64,000 nucleotides of DNA, from positions 62,001-126,000 of the forward strand of contig CAJXUY010000009.1 in assembly GCA_913060665.1 (NCBI GenBank). Reading direction: 5' to 3'. The translations under genes and the position numbers were made by a program. Shown piece by piece: positions 35,971 to 44,906 of this stretch (its first letter is position 1; the number at the start of each line of letters is the position of its first letter). The notes under the pieces were generated by a model. The model was not told where the DNA came from and did no database searches. It saw nothing but the letters and a program-made list of their open reading frames with translations. The DNA is from an uncultured Oleiphilaceae bacterium. GTDB taxonomy: Bacteria; Pseudomonadota; Gammaproteobacteria; Pseudomonadales; Oleiphilaceae.

Positions 35971-36696
35971 TTAACGAACAGTTTTCATAATCGCTGCATG
36001 ATAAACACCCAACAAAGATGTAACCGCTGATAATAAATCAGGACCAAACGAGACAACCCCATCAACATGACCTTTCATCACAAACACCGGTTCTATCGCA
36101 TTAGCGGAGATATCATTTGCAATATCAACCACCGCTTTTGCCATATCAGGCGTGCCATAACGAATACAGGGTTCAGTTGCAGGCAATGCTAACGCATCAA
36201 CTAAATTCCAAATGATTGGCGAATGGACATGAACAACAGCGCCAATTGAAGGCAGTTCATTATATAGCACACCATGAGTCAGCGATTCTGAAGAAGGCTG
36301 AGTGCCACCGTAAGCCGTTAACTGATTCAGTGACGGGGAGCAATGAGTCACCACTGAGTAGTGTTTGCGCATAAGGTAAGGCAAATGACCGGTTTGACTA
36401 CCCGATATCAAAAATGAATTTTCAGAAAGATGCTGGGAATTTAGGTAACTGTCGTCAGTTTCCAAGCCCGTAATAGAGCACGGAAGTCGATTTGATAGGT
36501 TGCCAAAACCAAGCCCTCCATACCGCTCAGGGTCTTGTCCGATTAACGCCAGGTTAAAAAGCACATGACGCCACTTATCAAGCGGCGCAATGTTAATACT
36601 CGAAGAGATAGGCCGATTAACAAATGACAAGTCATACTTGATTACCCCCTCTTGTTCATGTTCCTTACCTTGATCGTTCAACCCTTGATTACCCAC
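35971..36696 (-). CDS. Class II aldolase/adducin-like protein
   Basis: A 241-residue protein with the class II aldolase fold. The metal site is visible as VVHVHSPIIW (His-x-His), and later FVMKGHVDGVVSFG supplies the third His. The N-domain has GLGFGNLSNRLP, the usual GNxS segment. The catalytic Glu that many members keep in the middle part is not obvious, so aldolase activity is uncertain. The start is a GTG at 36696 without a good ribosome site; no ATG is available near. It lies 138 bases after the DUF416 gene; a bidirectional stretch without genes separates it from dcd. Confidence 0.8.
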   Translation of the reverse strand: MGNQGLNDQGKEHEQEGVIKYDLSFVNRPISSSINIAPLDKWRHVLFNLALIGQDPERYGGLGFGNLSNRLPCSITGLETDDSYLNSQHLSENSFLISGSQTGHLPYLMRKHYSVVTHCSPSLNQLTAYGGTQPSSESLTHGVLYNELPSIGAVVHVHSPIIWNLVDALALPATEPCIRYGTPDMAKAVVDIANDISANAIEPVFVMKGHVDGVVSFGPDLLSAVTSLLGVYHAAIMKTVR

Positions 36697-36847
36697 TTTT
36701 TTTATTATAGGTTTATCTTACTCATACCAACCCCACTACTGCAGCCAACAATAACACCCCTATGAAATAATTCCACCCCATAGACTAAATCTGACAATAC
36801 AGACCATAGTTGCTAGCATTTGAGTCATTTTATTGCGACCAATAAAA

Positions 36848-36878
36848 AAGGAGCCCATTGAATACCATTGGGCTCCTT
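36848..36878 (-). terminator. Intrinsic terminator of dcd
   Basis: AAGGAGCCCA (36848-36857) pairs perfectly with TGGGCTCCTT (36869-36878) with an 11-base loop. Read on the minus strand the stem is followed by TTTTTTATT, and it lies 66 bases after the dcd stop. Confidence 0.9.
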
Positions 36879-36943
36879 AATAAGGTACTTATCAGCGAGC
36901 CCAACGGGATACGCTAATCATAAAATTGAACCATAAACTAGTA

Positions 36944-37510
36944 TCAAGTTCTCGGCAATGTGACACCTGTTTGACCATGATACTTACCACCACGATCTTT
37001 ATAGCTCGTTTCACACTGCTCATCTGACTCAAAAAATAACATTTGAGCCACGCCTTCATTGGCGTAAATTTTTGCTGGCAATGTCGTGGTATTGGAAAAC
37101 TCCAACGTTACATGCCCTTCCCACTCAGGTTCAAGAGGTGTCACGTTGACGATAATGCCACATCGGGCATACGTTGATTTACCTAGACAGACCGTTAATA
37201 CATTTCGAGGAATACGAAAGTACTCAACCGTGCGAGCCAATGCAAATGAATTGGGCGGAATAATACAAACATCACTCTGAATATCCACAAAACTGTTTTC
37301 ATCAAAGTTCTTCGGGTCTACTGTCGCAGAGTGTACATTAGTAAATATTTTGAACTCATTACTACAACGCACATCATAACCATAGCTAGATGTACCGTAA
37401 GAGATTATACGACCCTGTTCGCCTTCACGCACTTGGCCTGGTTCAAAAGGTTCGATCATGCCAGTTTGCTCGGCCATTCTTCGAATCCATTTGTCAGACT
37501 TGATTGTCAT
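36944..37510 (-). CDS. dcd: dCTP deaminase
   Basis: Converts dCTP to dUTP, which is then used for dTMP synthesis. A 188-residue protein, equal in length to the Pseudomonas enzyme. Motifs: [15 protein letters not shown] start, [24 protein letters not shown] and [18 protein letters not shown] with the catalytic Glu. No bifunctional dUTPase extension. In relatives it sits beside mrp and metG; here fetAB and an outer-membrane protein gene stand between dcd and mrp. Confidence 0.96.
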   Translation of the reverse strand: MTIKSDKWIRRMAEQTGMIEPFEPGQVREGEQGRIISYGTSSYGYDVRCSNEFKIFTNVHSATVDPKNFDENSFVDIQSDVCIIPPNSFALARTVEYFRIPRNVLTVCLGKSTYARCGIIVNVTPLEPEWEGHVTLEFSNTTTLPAKIYANEGVAQMLFFESDEQCETSYKDRGGKYHGQTGVTLPRT

Positions 37511-37673
37511 GTTAGTTCGTCTCGTTTATTAAGTTCTTTGAGTGAATGTTTTTTTATACTAAAAAGTTGCTGGCAATCATACCCTGATCTGGTACTTTTA
37601 AAAAGACAGTATTGTACACTCGCCGACAATAGCGCTATTCATCTCTGATTAAAGAGGCATCCATACTTCTTTT

Positions 37674-38303
37674 ATGTTGTTCTCAACGGTAATTTTATCC
37701 ATTGAAAAACTCTGTTCGCTGCATGTCGGGCCCATAAATTTAACCTTCCCAGCACAACACTGTATCGGGCTGAGCGGACCATCAGGCTGTGGGAAGTCGG
37801 TCCTGCTCAAAGCAATCGCTGACCTAATTGATAGCAGCGGCACCATAACACTTGAAGGTCAGTCTTGTATAAACGTCGAGGCCCCTGACTGGAGACGTAA
37901 GGTTCAGTTGATACCGGCAGAAAGCCTTTGGTGGCACAGTACCGTAGGAGAGCACTTCCAACACCAGATAAATCCAAAACAGTTAACCCAACTCTCGTTA
38001 CAGCCCGATATTGAGCAACAAGCCGTCAACCAACTCTCCTCAGGACAAAAACAACGATTGGCAATCCTCCGGTCACTAGAAAAAAAACCCCGAGTGTTAC
38101 TGTTGGATGAACCCACCGCAAGCCTCGACACCGATAATACCAAACGAGTCGAAGCCGTTATTAAAGAATATCTAACCGTCAAAAACGCGTCAGCCCTTTG
38201 GGTAAGCCATGATCCCGAACAGTTAAAACGAGTCGCCACCAAGACACTTAAACTAATGAACGGTCAATTGGAAGTAGATCATATTGAAGGCATATCTGAA
38301 TGA
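37674..38303 (+). CDS. fetA: Iron export ABC transporter ATP-binding protein
   Basis: ATPase subunit of the FetAB (YbbLM) exporter, which helps keep iron low under oxidative stress in E. coli. A 209-residue ABC domain: Walker A GPSGCGKS, signature LSSGQKQRL, Walker B VLLLDEPTASLD, and a switch His in WVSHDPE. The start ATG at 37674 has only a weak ribosome site and the first residues are not conserved-looking. Its stop overlaps the permease start by four bases (ATGA), so both are made together. Confidence 0.9.
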   Translation: MLFSTVILSIEKLCSLHVGPINLTFPAQHCIGLSGPSGCGKSVLLKAIADLIDSSGTITLEGQSCINVEAPDWRRKVQLIPAESLWWHSTVGEHFQHQINPKQLTQLSLQPDIEQQAVNQLSSGQKQRLAILRSLEKKPRVLLLDEPTASLDTDNTKRVEAVIKEYLTVKNASALWVSHDPEQLKRVATKTLKLMNGQLEVDHIEGISE

Positions 38304-39100
38304 GTATTATTACACTAAGTGTCTGGGACTTACTCGCCACCTCCTCCTTGATTCTTATATTGGCCGCTATCAGCCTAAAGCAGCAGTTTAATCTACATAA
38401 ACAACTCATTATCGCCGCTATACGCGCGACGATTCAGCTATTTTTAATTGGGTTCATCTTACGCTGGTTGTTCGGGGATATTAACCCTCTATGGTTAATT
38501 GTAGTCGCTCTCGTGATGTTATTAGCGGCAGGACATGAAGTCATTAGTCGCCAACAACGCCCCTTTACAGGCAGTTTTGGCTACCTGTCGAGTGTTTTAT
38601 CGATGTTTCTTTCTTCGTTTATTCTGGCGATCGCAACACTTTCCATTATTATCCAACCAGACCCTTGGTTTTCACCTCAATATGCCATTCCTCTTTTGGG
38701 GATGTTACTCGGCAATACCATGAATGGCATTTCAATCTCTATGGACCGCCTCACCACCACGGCATGGCAGCAACAGCAGATAATTGAACAGCGCTTAATG
38801 CTGGGCGAACAAAGTTCTGAAGCACTTGCTGACATCAAGAAAGACGCGATGCGTGCCGGAATGATCCCCTCTATTAATGGCATGGCATCAGCGGGTATAG
38901 TCGCGCTTCCGGGTATGATGACCGGGCAAATTTTAGCAGGCAGTGCGCCCCTTGATGCGGTAAAATACCAGTTATTGATACTCTTTTTGATCACCGCCGG
39001 ATCTGGCTTTGGCGTATATGCATCTCTGGAATTAGGAAGCCGACGCTTATTTGACCAACGACACCGGCTACGATTAGAACGTATAGCTGGTGGGTCATAA
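38300..39100 (+). CDS. fetB: Iron export ABC transporter permease
   Basis: Membrane subunit of FetAB (UPF0014 family), 266 residues with about seven predicted helices. The family sequence GMMTGQILAGSAPLDAVKYQ is near residues 205-225, preceded by LGNTMNGISISMDRL. It starts inside the last codon of fetA. A 3' gap of 90 bases leads to the outer-membrane protein gene. Confidence 0.93.
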   Translation: MSIITLSVWDLLATSSLILILAAISLKQQFNLHKQLIIAAIRATIQLFLIGFILRWLFGDINPLWLIVVALVMLLAAGHEVISRQQRPFTGSFGYLSSVLSMFLSSFILAIATLSIIIQPDPWFSPQYAIPLLGMLLGNTMNGISISMDRLTTTAWQQQQIIEQRLMLGEQSSEALADIKKDAMRAGMIPSINGMASAGIVALPGMMTGQILAGSAPLDAVKYQLLILFLITAGSGFGVYASLELGSRRLFDQRHRLRLERIAGGS

Positions 39101-39190
39101 TCACTTCCGCTTGATCTCAGGAAAGTCATGACCTTTTTAGTCGATATTAACAGGCTTTAGTCACAATAAAGAATAAGGAACACCCTCACT

Positions 39191-39952
39191 ATGAGAAACC
39201 AACCCCCATCCTTCCTTTCCATCCTATTGTTCACTTTGGTATCCATATTCTGCATGCTCTCCGCCCATCTACATGCAGACCCGATTAAATATGAAGAAGT
39301 GACCAGCTCAGACAAACCTGCTACTGATGACTGGATTTATCTTTCAGTCATACTAGGAAGCCTTGATACTCAAAGCCAAGCAGTCATCACAGATCCGGAT
39401 ACCGGAGAGCAAGCCTATGCCAATGTTCCTTCAATGCCTTTTGGTGGAATACAAGCACAGATACCCATGGCTAATCAGTGGCTTGAATATGGATTTGAGA
39501 CAGGCGCCAATGTCAGCTGGAAAAACGACAGTTTTGTTTTCGTCGCCACTAATAATCAAGCGACACTGGCGCTAAAGAATCAACTCTTTTTAATGGAAGT
39601 TCATGGCGGTGTATTTGTTGCGTTAGCGCCTACCAGCCGATTCAGAATATATGCAGGAGCCGGCCCCGTACTCGCCTACGGTCATATTAACAACAATGAC
39701 GAACAACCTGAAAACCTTCCTTCAACACAGAATGTTAATGTGTCAATCAACCTTGGAAAAAGCGAAAACGACATATCCTTCGGCGTATATGGCCGAGCGG
39801 GACTTGAATACTTTACCCGATCAGGGTTCAGTTTTGGTGCAGGCGTTAGACGCGCTAAATATGATTTAGACTTTGGTAACGTGGCTGGGGAAATAGCCTT
39901 TAATGACAACCTATATTTTATTAGTTTAGGGCAGCGGTTTAGGATTCATTGA
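39191..39952 (+). CDS. Outer-membrane beta-barrel protein, unknown role
   Basis: A 253-residue protein with a signal peptide (hydrophobic residues 9-26, cleavage after LHA near 31) and alternating-strand sequence typical of a small barrel: WIYLSVILGSL, FRIYAGAGPVLAYGH, FGVYGRAGLEYFTRSGFSFGAG, and the terminal ISLGQRFRIH. The family is not clear (OmpW- or OprH-like size). It follows fetB and converges with mrp. No transport role can be stated. Confidence 0.75.
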   Translation: MRNQPPSFLSILLFTLVSIFCMLSAHLHADPIKYEEVTSSDKPATDDWIYLSVILGSLDTQSQAVITDPDTGEQAYANVPSMPFGGIQAQIPMANQWLEYGFETGANVSWKNDSFVFVATNNQATLALKNQLFLMEVHGGVFVALAPTSRFRIYAGAGPVLAYGHINNNDEQPENLPSTQNVNVSINLGKSENDISFGVYGRAGLEYFTRSGFSFGAGVRRAKYDLDFGNVAGEIAFNDNLYFISLGQRFRIH

Positions 39953-39996
39953 TTCAAATTGTCGGCAGGCAGGCACATAAAGCATGAGCCTACCAA

Positions 39997-40045
39997 CTGA
40001 CTAATCCTGACTAATCCTGACTAATCCTGACTAATCCTGACTAAC
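39997..40045. repeat. Decamer tandem repeat across the mrp stop codon
   Basis: Nearly five copies of the 10-base unit CTGACTAATC. The mrp stop (40031-40033, minus strand) lies inside the array, and the last coding codons (Ser-Gln-Asp) are part of one unit; the remaining copies are in the 3' region. Because ten is not a multiple of three, a change of copy number inside the coding part would move the stop. Confidence 0.95.
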
Positions 40046-41131
40046 GATAATCTCAGGGAATAGATTAGTATAGTTTTTAGCTCGCCTAGAAAGTTCAGCA
40101 GTGACCTTTCGCCCAATATCCCGATACATTAACGCCACCTCTGAATCAGGTTCAGCGAACACGGTAGGGGTACCTGAGTCAGTTTGTTCACGAATAGTTT
40201 TATGCAGCGGAAGCTGCCCTAGTAAAGCGGTTTCATATTCTTCAGCAATTCGTTCACCCCCACCTTCACCAAACAGTGGCTCATGATGCCCACAACTACT
40301 GCAGATATGCACACTCATATTTTCGATAACACCCAGCACCGGAATGTCCACTTTACGGAACATCTCGATACCTTTTTTACAATCCAACAAGGCAATATCC
40401 TGAGGCGTTGTAACAATAACAGAGCCCGCCACGGGCACTTTCTGAGACAATGTCAGCTGGATATCACCCGTGCCCGGAGGCATATCAATAATAAGGTAGT
40501 CAAGGTCATTCCATAACGACTGGTTCAGCAGTTGTTGAACCGCCCCGCTCACCATTGGGCCGCGCCACACCATAGGGGTTTTATCATTAACCAGAAATGC
40601 CATCGACATCGCTTGAATTCCGTATTTTTCAAGCGGTATAAAGAACTGATTCTCATGGGTTTCAGGCTTCGTTCCATCAGGAAACCCCAACATCAAACCA
40701 ACACTTGGGCCATAAATATCAGCATCAAGTATGCCTACCTTCGCGCCTTCCTGACTCAATGCGAGTGCGAGATTGATAGAGGTGGTTGATTTACCCACAC
40801 CGCCTTTACCCGATGCTACGGCAATGATATTTTTCACTTTATCCATATTTTTCATATGGTTTTGAACTTGATGGGGAATAATATTTGTCGTCACGTTAAT
40901 CGCTACGGACTCAACACCATCGACATTCTCAATCGCAGACGTCAAAATTTGGATCATGCCACCTTTGATACCGTCACAAGGGTAACCCATCTGTACTTCG
41001 ACTTTCACATTCCCCTGCTCATCACTCTCTACCTTTTGAATAGCGTTAAGCGCATAGAGGTCTTCATTGAGATAGGGGTCTTGATAACATTTGATTGCGG
41101 ACTCTAACAGCGTCGCGTCGATTTGACTCAT
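40031..41131 (-). CDS. mrp: Iron-sulfur cluster carrier protein (Mrp/ApbC)
   Basis: P-loop ATPase that carries [4Fe-4S] clusters to target proteins. 366 residues: an N-terminal MIP18-like domain (about 5-95), then the ParA-type ATPase with deviant Walker A SGKGGVGKSTT, DADIYGPS, and a Walker B region LIIDMPPGTGD; the cluster-binding CxxC is HICSSCGHHE. The C-terminal tail overlaps a tandem repeat. It is divergent from metG with 298 bases between the starts, as in related genomes. Confidence 0.95.
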   Translation of the reverse strand: MSQIDATLLESAIKCYQDPYLNEDLYALNAIQKVESDEQGNVKVEVQMGYPCDGIKGGMIQILTSAIENVDGVESVAINVTTNIIPHQVQNHMKNMDKVKNIIAVASGKGGVGKSTTSINLALALSQEGAKVGILDADIYGPSVGLMLGFPDGTKPETHENQFFIPLEKYGIQAMSMAFLVNDKTPMVWRGPMVSGAVQQLLNQSLWNDLDYLIIDMPPGTGDIQLTLSQKVPVAGSVIVTTPQDIALLDCKKGIEMFRKVDIPVLGVIENMSVHICSSCGHHEPLFGEGGGERIAEEYETALLGQLPLHKTIREQTDSGTPTVFAEPDSEVALMYRDIGRKVTAELSRRAKNYTNLFPEIIVSQD

Positions 41132-41196
41132 AAATTTATTCCACCGAGCAATTGCTTAAAAAACGATATTTCGAAAAATGTTACAGGAGGGTAAAA

Positions 41197-41283
41197 CCAA
41201 GCAAAATAGTCTACTACTTCTTGAGATAACTTGAAATCCTATCGGAGCCGCAATTCATCAGAAGATAAATTATTTTGCTTTGG
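41197..41283. other. Long inverted repeat between mrp and metG
   Basis: AAGCAAAATA (41199-41208) pairs with TATTTTGCTT (41271-41280), with a loop of 62 bases; two more pairs can form outside with one bulged T. It lies between the divergent starts of mrp and metG. It could be a leader structure or a site for a looped regulator; I found no T-run. The rest of 41132-41429 holds nothing recognisable. Confidence 0.4.
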
Positions 41284-41429
41284 CACAATAATAACACGCT
41301 AAGATCGGGAATTAAGATGAAACTTTTGGCATCAAACGGTATCATAGCGCCCATTTTTAAAAACCCGATTTAAAGGGCAAAGACCTAGCGGTTGATCAGC
41401 ACTAGAAGACTACCCTGGAATATATAACC

Positions 41430-43493
41430 ATGACACAGACTACAGCACGCAACATTCTGGTAACCAGCGCACTTCCGTATGCCAACGGTCCAATTCATTT
41501 AGGGCACATGTTGGAGTATATTCAGACGGATATCTGGGTTCGTTTTCAGAAGTTGCGTGGTGAGAACTGTACCTATGTTTGTGCAGACGACGCTCACGGC
41601 ACGGCCATTATGTTGCGGGCAGAACGCGAAGGCGTAACACCCGAACAACTCATTGACCGAGTCAACAAAGAGCATAAAGCTGATTTTGATAACTTCTTAA
41701 TCGAGTTCGACAACTACTATTCGACTCATTCAGATGAGAACAAAGAACTTTCTGAGCTGATATACAATAGATGTGTCGCTAAAGATCGCATTTCATCTCG
41801 CTCAATCACTCAAGCATTTGACCCCGAAAAAGAGCTGTTTCTGGCAGACCGTTTTATAAAAGGCACCTGTCCAAAGTGTAAGGCTGAAGACCAATACGGT
41901 GACAACTGCGAAGTATGCAGTGCCACCTATACGCCAATGGAGCTAATTAACCCTCGTTCTGCTATTTCAGGCGCAACACCGATTGAAAAGGATTCAGAGC
42001 ACTTTTTCTTTAAATTGCCAGAGTTTACTGAGTTTTTGAAGGAGTGGACTCGCAGTGGTACGCTACAACCTCAGATTGCCAATAAGTTATCTGAATGGTT
42101 AGATTCAGGTTTGCAAGAGTGGGATATAAGCCGTGACGCCCCCTACTTCGGTTTTGAAATTCCAAACCAACCAGGTAAGTATTTCTATGTCTGGCTAGAC
42201 GCGCCTATTGGCTACATGGCGAGTTTCAAAAATCTTTGCGCTCAACGAGATGATCTAAATTTTGATGATTATTGGGGTAAAGGTTCAACCGCAGAGCTAT
42301 ATCATTTTATCGGCAAAGACATTATCAACTTCCATGCGTTATTTTGGCCTGCCATGCTTTCTTGCGCCGATTTTAGAACCCCTACAGCGGTTCACGCTCA
42401 TGGTTTTGTCACCGTTAACGGTAAGAAAATGTCGAAGTCCCGCGGCACATTTATAAAGGCGAGCACCTACCTTGAGCAGCTCAGCCCAGAATATTTGCGT
42501 TACTATTTTGCGGCTAAGTTAACCAGCCATGTGGACGACCTCGACCTTAACCTTGAAGACTTTGCACAACGCGTGAACTCTGATTTAGTCGGTAAAGTGG
42601 TCAATATTGCCAGCCGCTGTGCAGGCTTTATTACTAAGCGATTTGATGGTCAGCTATCCGAAACCTGTGACGAGCCAGCGTTATTAAAGCAATTCGTTGA
42701 TGCCGGTGATGAAATTGCCGCACTTTATGAATCCCGAGAGTTTGGCAAAGCAGTAAGACTCATTATGGAACTGGCTGAAAACGCCAACCAATATATTCAT
42801 GATAAAGCGCCTTGGACTCTCGCCAAACAAGAAGGTCAGGAGCAAGTACTACAAAACATCTGCTCTAATGCGATCAATATGTTCAAGCTACTGGTCACCT
42901 ATTTAGCCCCCGTATTACCGGCTATGACCGAGAAGTCTGAAGCATTTTTGAATGTTAAACTAAGCTGGCATGAACGCGATCAATTGCTGCTAGGCCATGA
43001 GATTAATAAGTTTAAGCCCATGATGACCCGCATCGAAATGAGCAAGATTGAAGCAATGATTGAAGCATCTAAAGACGATGCGATTGCTGAAGCTAAAGTC
43101 AGTGGTAATGCTGTCCCTTCAGTACCTTCTACACCTACAGAAGCGTCAGCTATTGAACCGATTGCCGATGAAATCGAGTTTGATGACTTTGCCAAAGTAG
43201 ATTTGCGCGTAGCGCTTATTGCAAATGCAGAACATGTAGACGGCGCTAAGAAACTGCTACGCCTGACACTTGATCTCGGCGGCGAAACCAAAACAGTATT
43301 TTCAGGTATTAAATCAGCTTATCAGCCAGAAGATCTGATCGGTAAACTAACCGTGATGGTAGCCAACCTTAAACCCCGTAAGATGAAGTTTGGTCTTTCT
43401 GAAGGCATGGTCTTGGCCGCAGGCCCGGGCGGAAAAGAGATTTGGTTATTAGAGCCTCATGATGGAGCTAAGCCTGGCATGAGAATTATGTAG
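41430..43493 (+). CDS. metG: Methionine-tRNA ligase
   Basis: Class I synthetase that charges tRNA-Met. 687 residues with the complete plan: HLGH at 24-27, zinc-type cysteines [17 protein letters not shown] (about 147-163), KMSKS near 333, anticodon domain, and a C-terminal tRNA-binding/dimer domain from about 575 ([26 protein letters not shown]). Linker near 550-575 is Ser/Pro/Thr-rich. Ribosome site is weak (CCTGGAATATATAACC). Next is a REP-like repeat, then the rsx operon. Confidence 0.97.
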   Translation: MTQTTARNILVTSALPYANGPIHLGHMLEYIQTDIWVRFQKLRGENCTYVCADDAHGTAIMLRAEREGVTPEQLIDRVNKEHKADFDNFLIEFDNYYSTHSDENKELSELIYNRCVAKDRISSRSITQAFDPEKELFLADRFIKGTCPKCKAEDQYGDNCEVCSATYTPMELINPRSAISGATPIEKDSEHFFFKLPEFTEFLKEWTRSGTLQPQIANKLSEWLDSGLQEWDISRDAPYFGFEIPNQPGKYFYVWLDAPIGYMASFKNLCAQRDDLNFDDYWGKGSTAELYHFIGKDIINFHALFWPAMLSCADFRTPTAVHAHGFVTVNGKKMSKSRGTFIKASTYLEQLSPEYLRYYFAAKLTSHVDDLDLNLEDFAQRVNSDLVGKVVNIASRCAGFITKRFDGQLSETCDEPALLKQFVDAGDEIAALYESREFGKAVRLIMELAENANQYIHDKAPWTLAKQEGQEQVLQNICSNAINMFKLLVTYLAPVLPAMTEKSEAFLNVKLSWHERDQLLLGHEINKFKPMMTRIEMSKIEAMIEASKDDAIAEAKVSGNAVPSVPSTPTEASAIEPIADEIEFDDFAKVDLRVALIANAEHVDGAKKLLRLTLDLGGETKTVFSGIKSAYQPEDLIGKLTVMVANLKPRKMKFGLSEGMVLAAGPGGKEIWLLEPHDGAKPGMRIM

Positions 43494-43525
43494 CAGCCAA
43501 CCTTGTCGATGGCCCTAAACAATGG

Positions 43526-43545
43526 ATTCCCGCCTTCGCGGGAAT
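43526..43545. repeat. REP-like hairpin element, best copy
   Basis: ATTCCCGC, four-base loop, GCGGGAAT, followed by GACAG. A perfect 8-bp stem of the kind dispersed between genes in many gammaproteobacteria. It lies 33 bases after metG. Related copies are at 60759 and 62231 and a diverged one at 10613. It may also end metG transcription, but there is no T-run. Confidence 0.85.
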
Positions 43546-43712
43546 GACAGTAATAGTGCCGCGGAGATTACACTAATACAGTATTTAATAACCTTATTCC
43601 AAATTTAACTAGGTTTTCTCTTTGTAAATCTTGAATGGAATAACAAGCTCTCAGATAATAGCGACCTTTAAAATGGTTAGCCTACATTCAGGTTAACCGA
43701 TCGGAGTACGAA

Positions 43713-44294
43713 ATGACCGAATACATCCTCATTCTTGTTAGCACCATATTGGTTAACAATTTTGTGCTAGTGCAGTTTCTTGGTTTATGTCCATTTATGG
43801 GCGTCTCCAATAAGCTAGAGACCGCTATGGGGATGTCTCTGGCTACCACCTTTGTACTGACACTCTCATCGGTGTGTAGCTATTTGGCATTCGAGTATTT
43901 ACTACAGCCTCTCGGTCTAGAATACCTACAAACCATCACCTTTATTTTAGTCATAGCGGTAGTGGTTCAGTTTACCGAAATAGTGGTGAGAAAAACCAGC
44001 CCTCTGCTTTATAGAGTATTAGGTATATTCCTGCCGCTAATCACCACCAACTGCGCAGTACTTGGTGTCGCGCTGTTAAACATCAAAAAGCAAAACGGCT
44101 TTGTTGAGTCCATCATGTATGGTTTTGGCGCAGCGGTAGGCTTCTCGCTAGTACTGGTATTGTTCTCAGCCATGCGAGAACGCATCGCTGTTGCCGACGT
44201 ACCCACTCCTTTCAAAGGCTCTGCAATTGGTATGATCACCGCGGGCTTGATGTCATTGGCTTTTTTAGGCTTCACCGGCTTAGTTAACATTTAG
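43713..44294 (+). CDS. rsxA: Electron transport complex subunit RsxA/RnfA
   Basis: Six-helix inner-membrane subunit of the Rnf/Rsx complex, which couples electron flow between ferredoxin and NAD to ion movement and, in E. coli, keeps SoxR reduced. 193 residues. Family sequences: [20 protein letters not shown] and the matching [12 protein letters not shown] half, each with the conserved Cys that helps bind the inner [2Fe-2S] cluster. CGGAGTACGAA precedes the ATG. First of six genes in the usual order. Confidence 0.97.
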   Translation: MTEYILILVSTILVNNFVLVQFLGLCPFMGVSNKLETAMGMSLATTFVLTLSSVCSYLAFEYLLQPLGLEYLQTITFILVIAVVVQFTEIVVRKTSPLLYRVLGIFLPLITTNCAVLGVALLNIKKQNGFVESIMYGFGAAVGFSLVLVLFSAMRERIAVADVPTPFKGSAIGMITAGLMSLAFLGFTGLVNI

Positions 44295-44309
44295 GGATCG
44301 GCTTAATCG

Positions 44310-44906
44310 ATGAGTATTATTTTAAGCGCTATTCTTACCCTTCTCGCCTTAGCAATAGTCTTTGGCGCGATCCTTGGGTTCGCAGCAATCAAATTTAAAG
44401 TAGAGGGCAACCCTATTGTTGATGAAATTGACAATTTGCTCCCTCAAACCCAGTGCGGTCAATGTGGCTTTCCAGGCTGCCGCCCCTATGCAGAAGCCAT
44501 TGCCAATGGCGAAGAGATCAATAAATGCCCTCCGGGAGGCGAAGTAACCATTCAATCTCTGGCAGACTTGCTTGATGTAGAAGCAACACCACTCGATGCC
44601 GAGCACGGCGAAGAGAAAGGTAAGCAAGTGGCGGTGATTCGCGAAGATGAATGTATCGGCTGTACAAAATGCATTCAGGCATGCCCCGTCGATGCTATCT
44701 TAGGCGCTGCAAAGCAGATGCATACGGTTATCGCAGATGAGTGCACGGGGTGTGATTTATGTGTTGAACCGTGCCCTGTCGACTGTATCGACATGGTGTT
44801 GGTGCCTGAAGATATAAAATCCTGGACATGGGAAAACCCAGGCAACCAGCCACAAATCGCTGGTAATATCATAGCGACAGATAAAGCCCCAGAGGTAGCA
44901 GTATAA
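44310..44906 (+). CDS. rsxB: Electron transport complex subunit RsxB/RnfB
   Basis: Iron-sulfur subunit of 198 residues: an N-terminal helix anchor, a cluster domain with [11 protein letters not shown] and NKCPPGG, and a two-[4Fe-4S] ferredoxin domain ([14 protein letters not shown] and [14 protein letters not shown]). It takes electrons from ferredoxin and passes them into the complex. The stop overlaps the rsxC start by one base (TAATG). Confidence 0.97.
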   Translation: MSIILSAILTLLALAIVFGAILGFAAIKFKVEGNPIVDEIDNLLPQTQCGQCGFPGCRPYAEAIANGEEINKCPPGGEVTIQSLADLLDVEATPLDAEHGEEKGKQVAVIREDECIGCTKCIQACPVDAILGAAKQMHTVIADECTGCDLCVEPCPVDCIDMVLVPEDIKSWTWENPGNQPQIAGNIIATDKAPEVAV

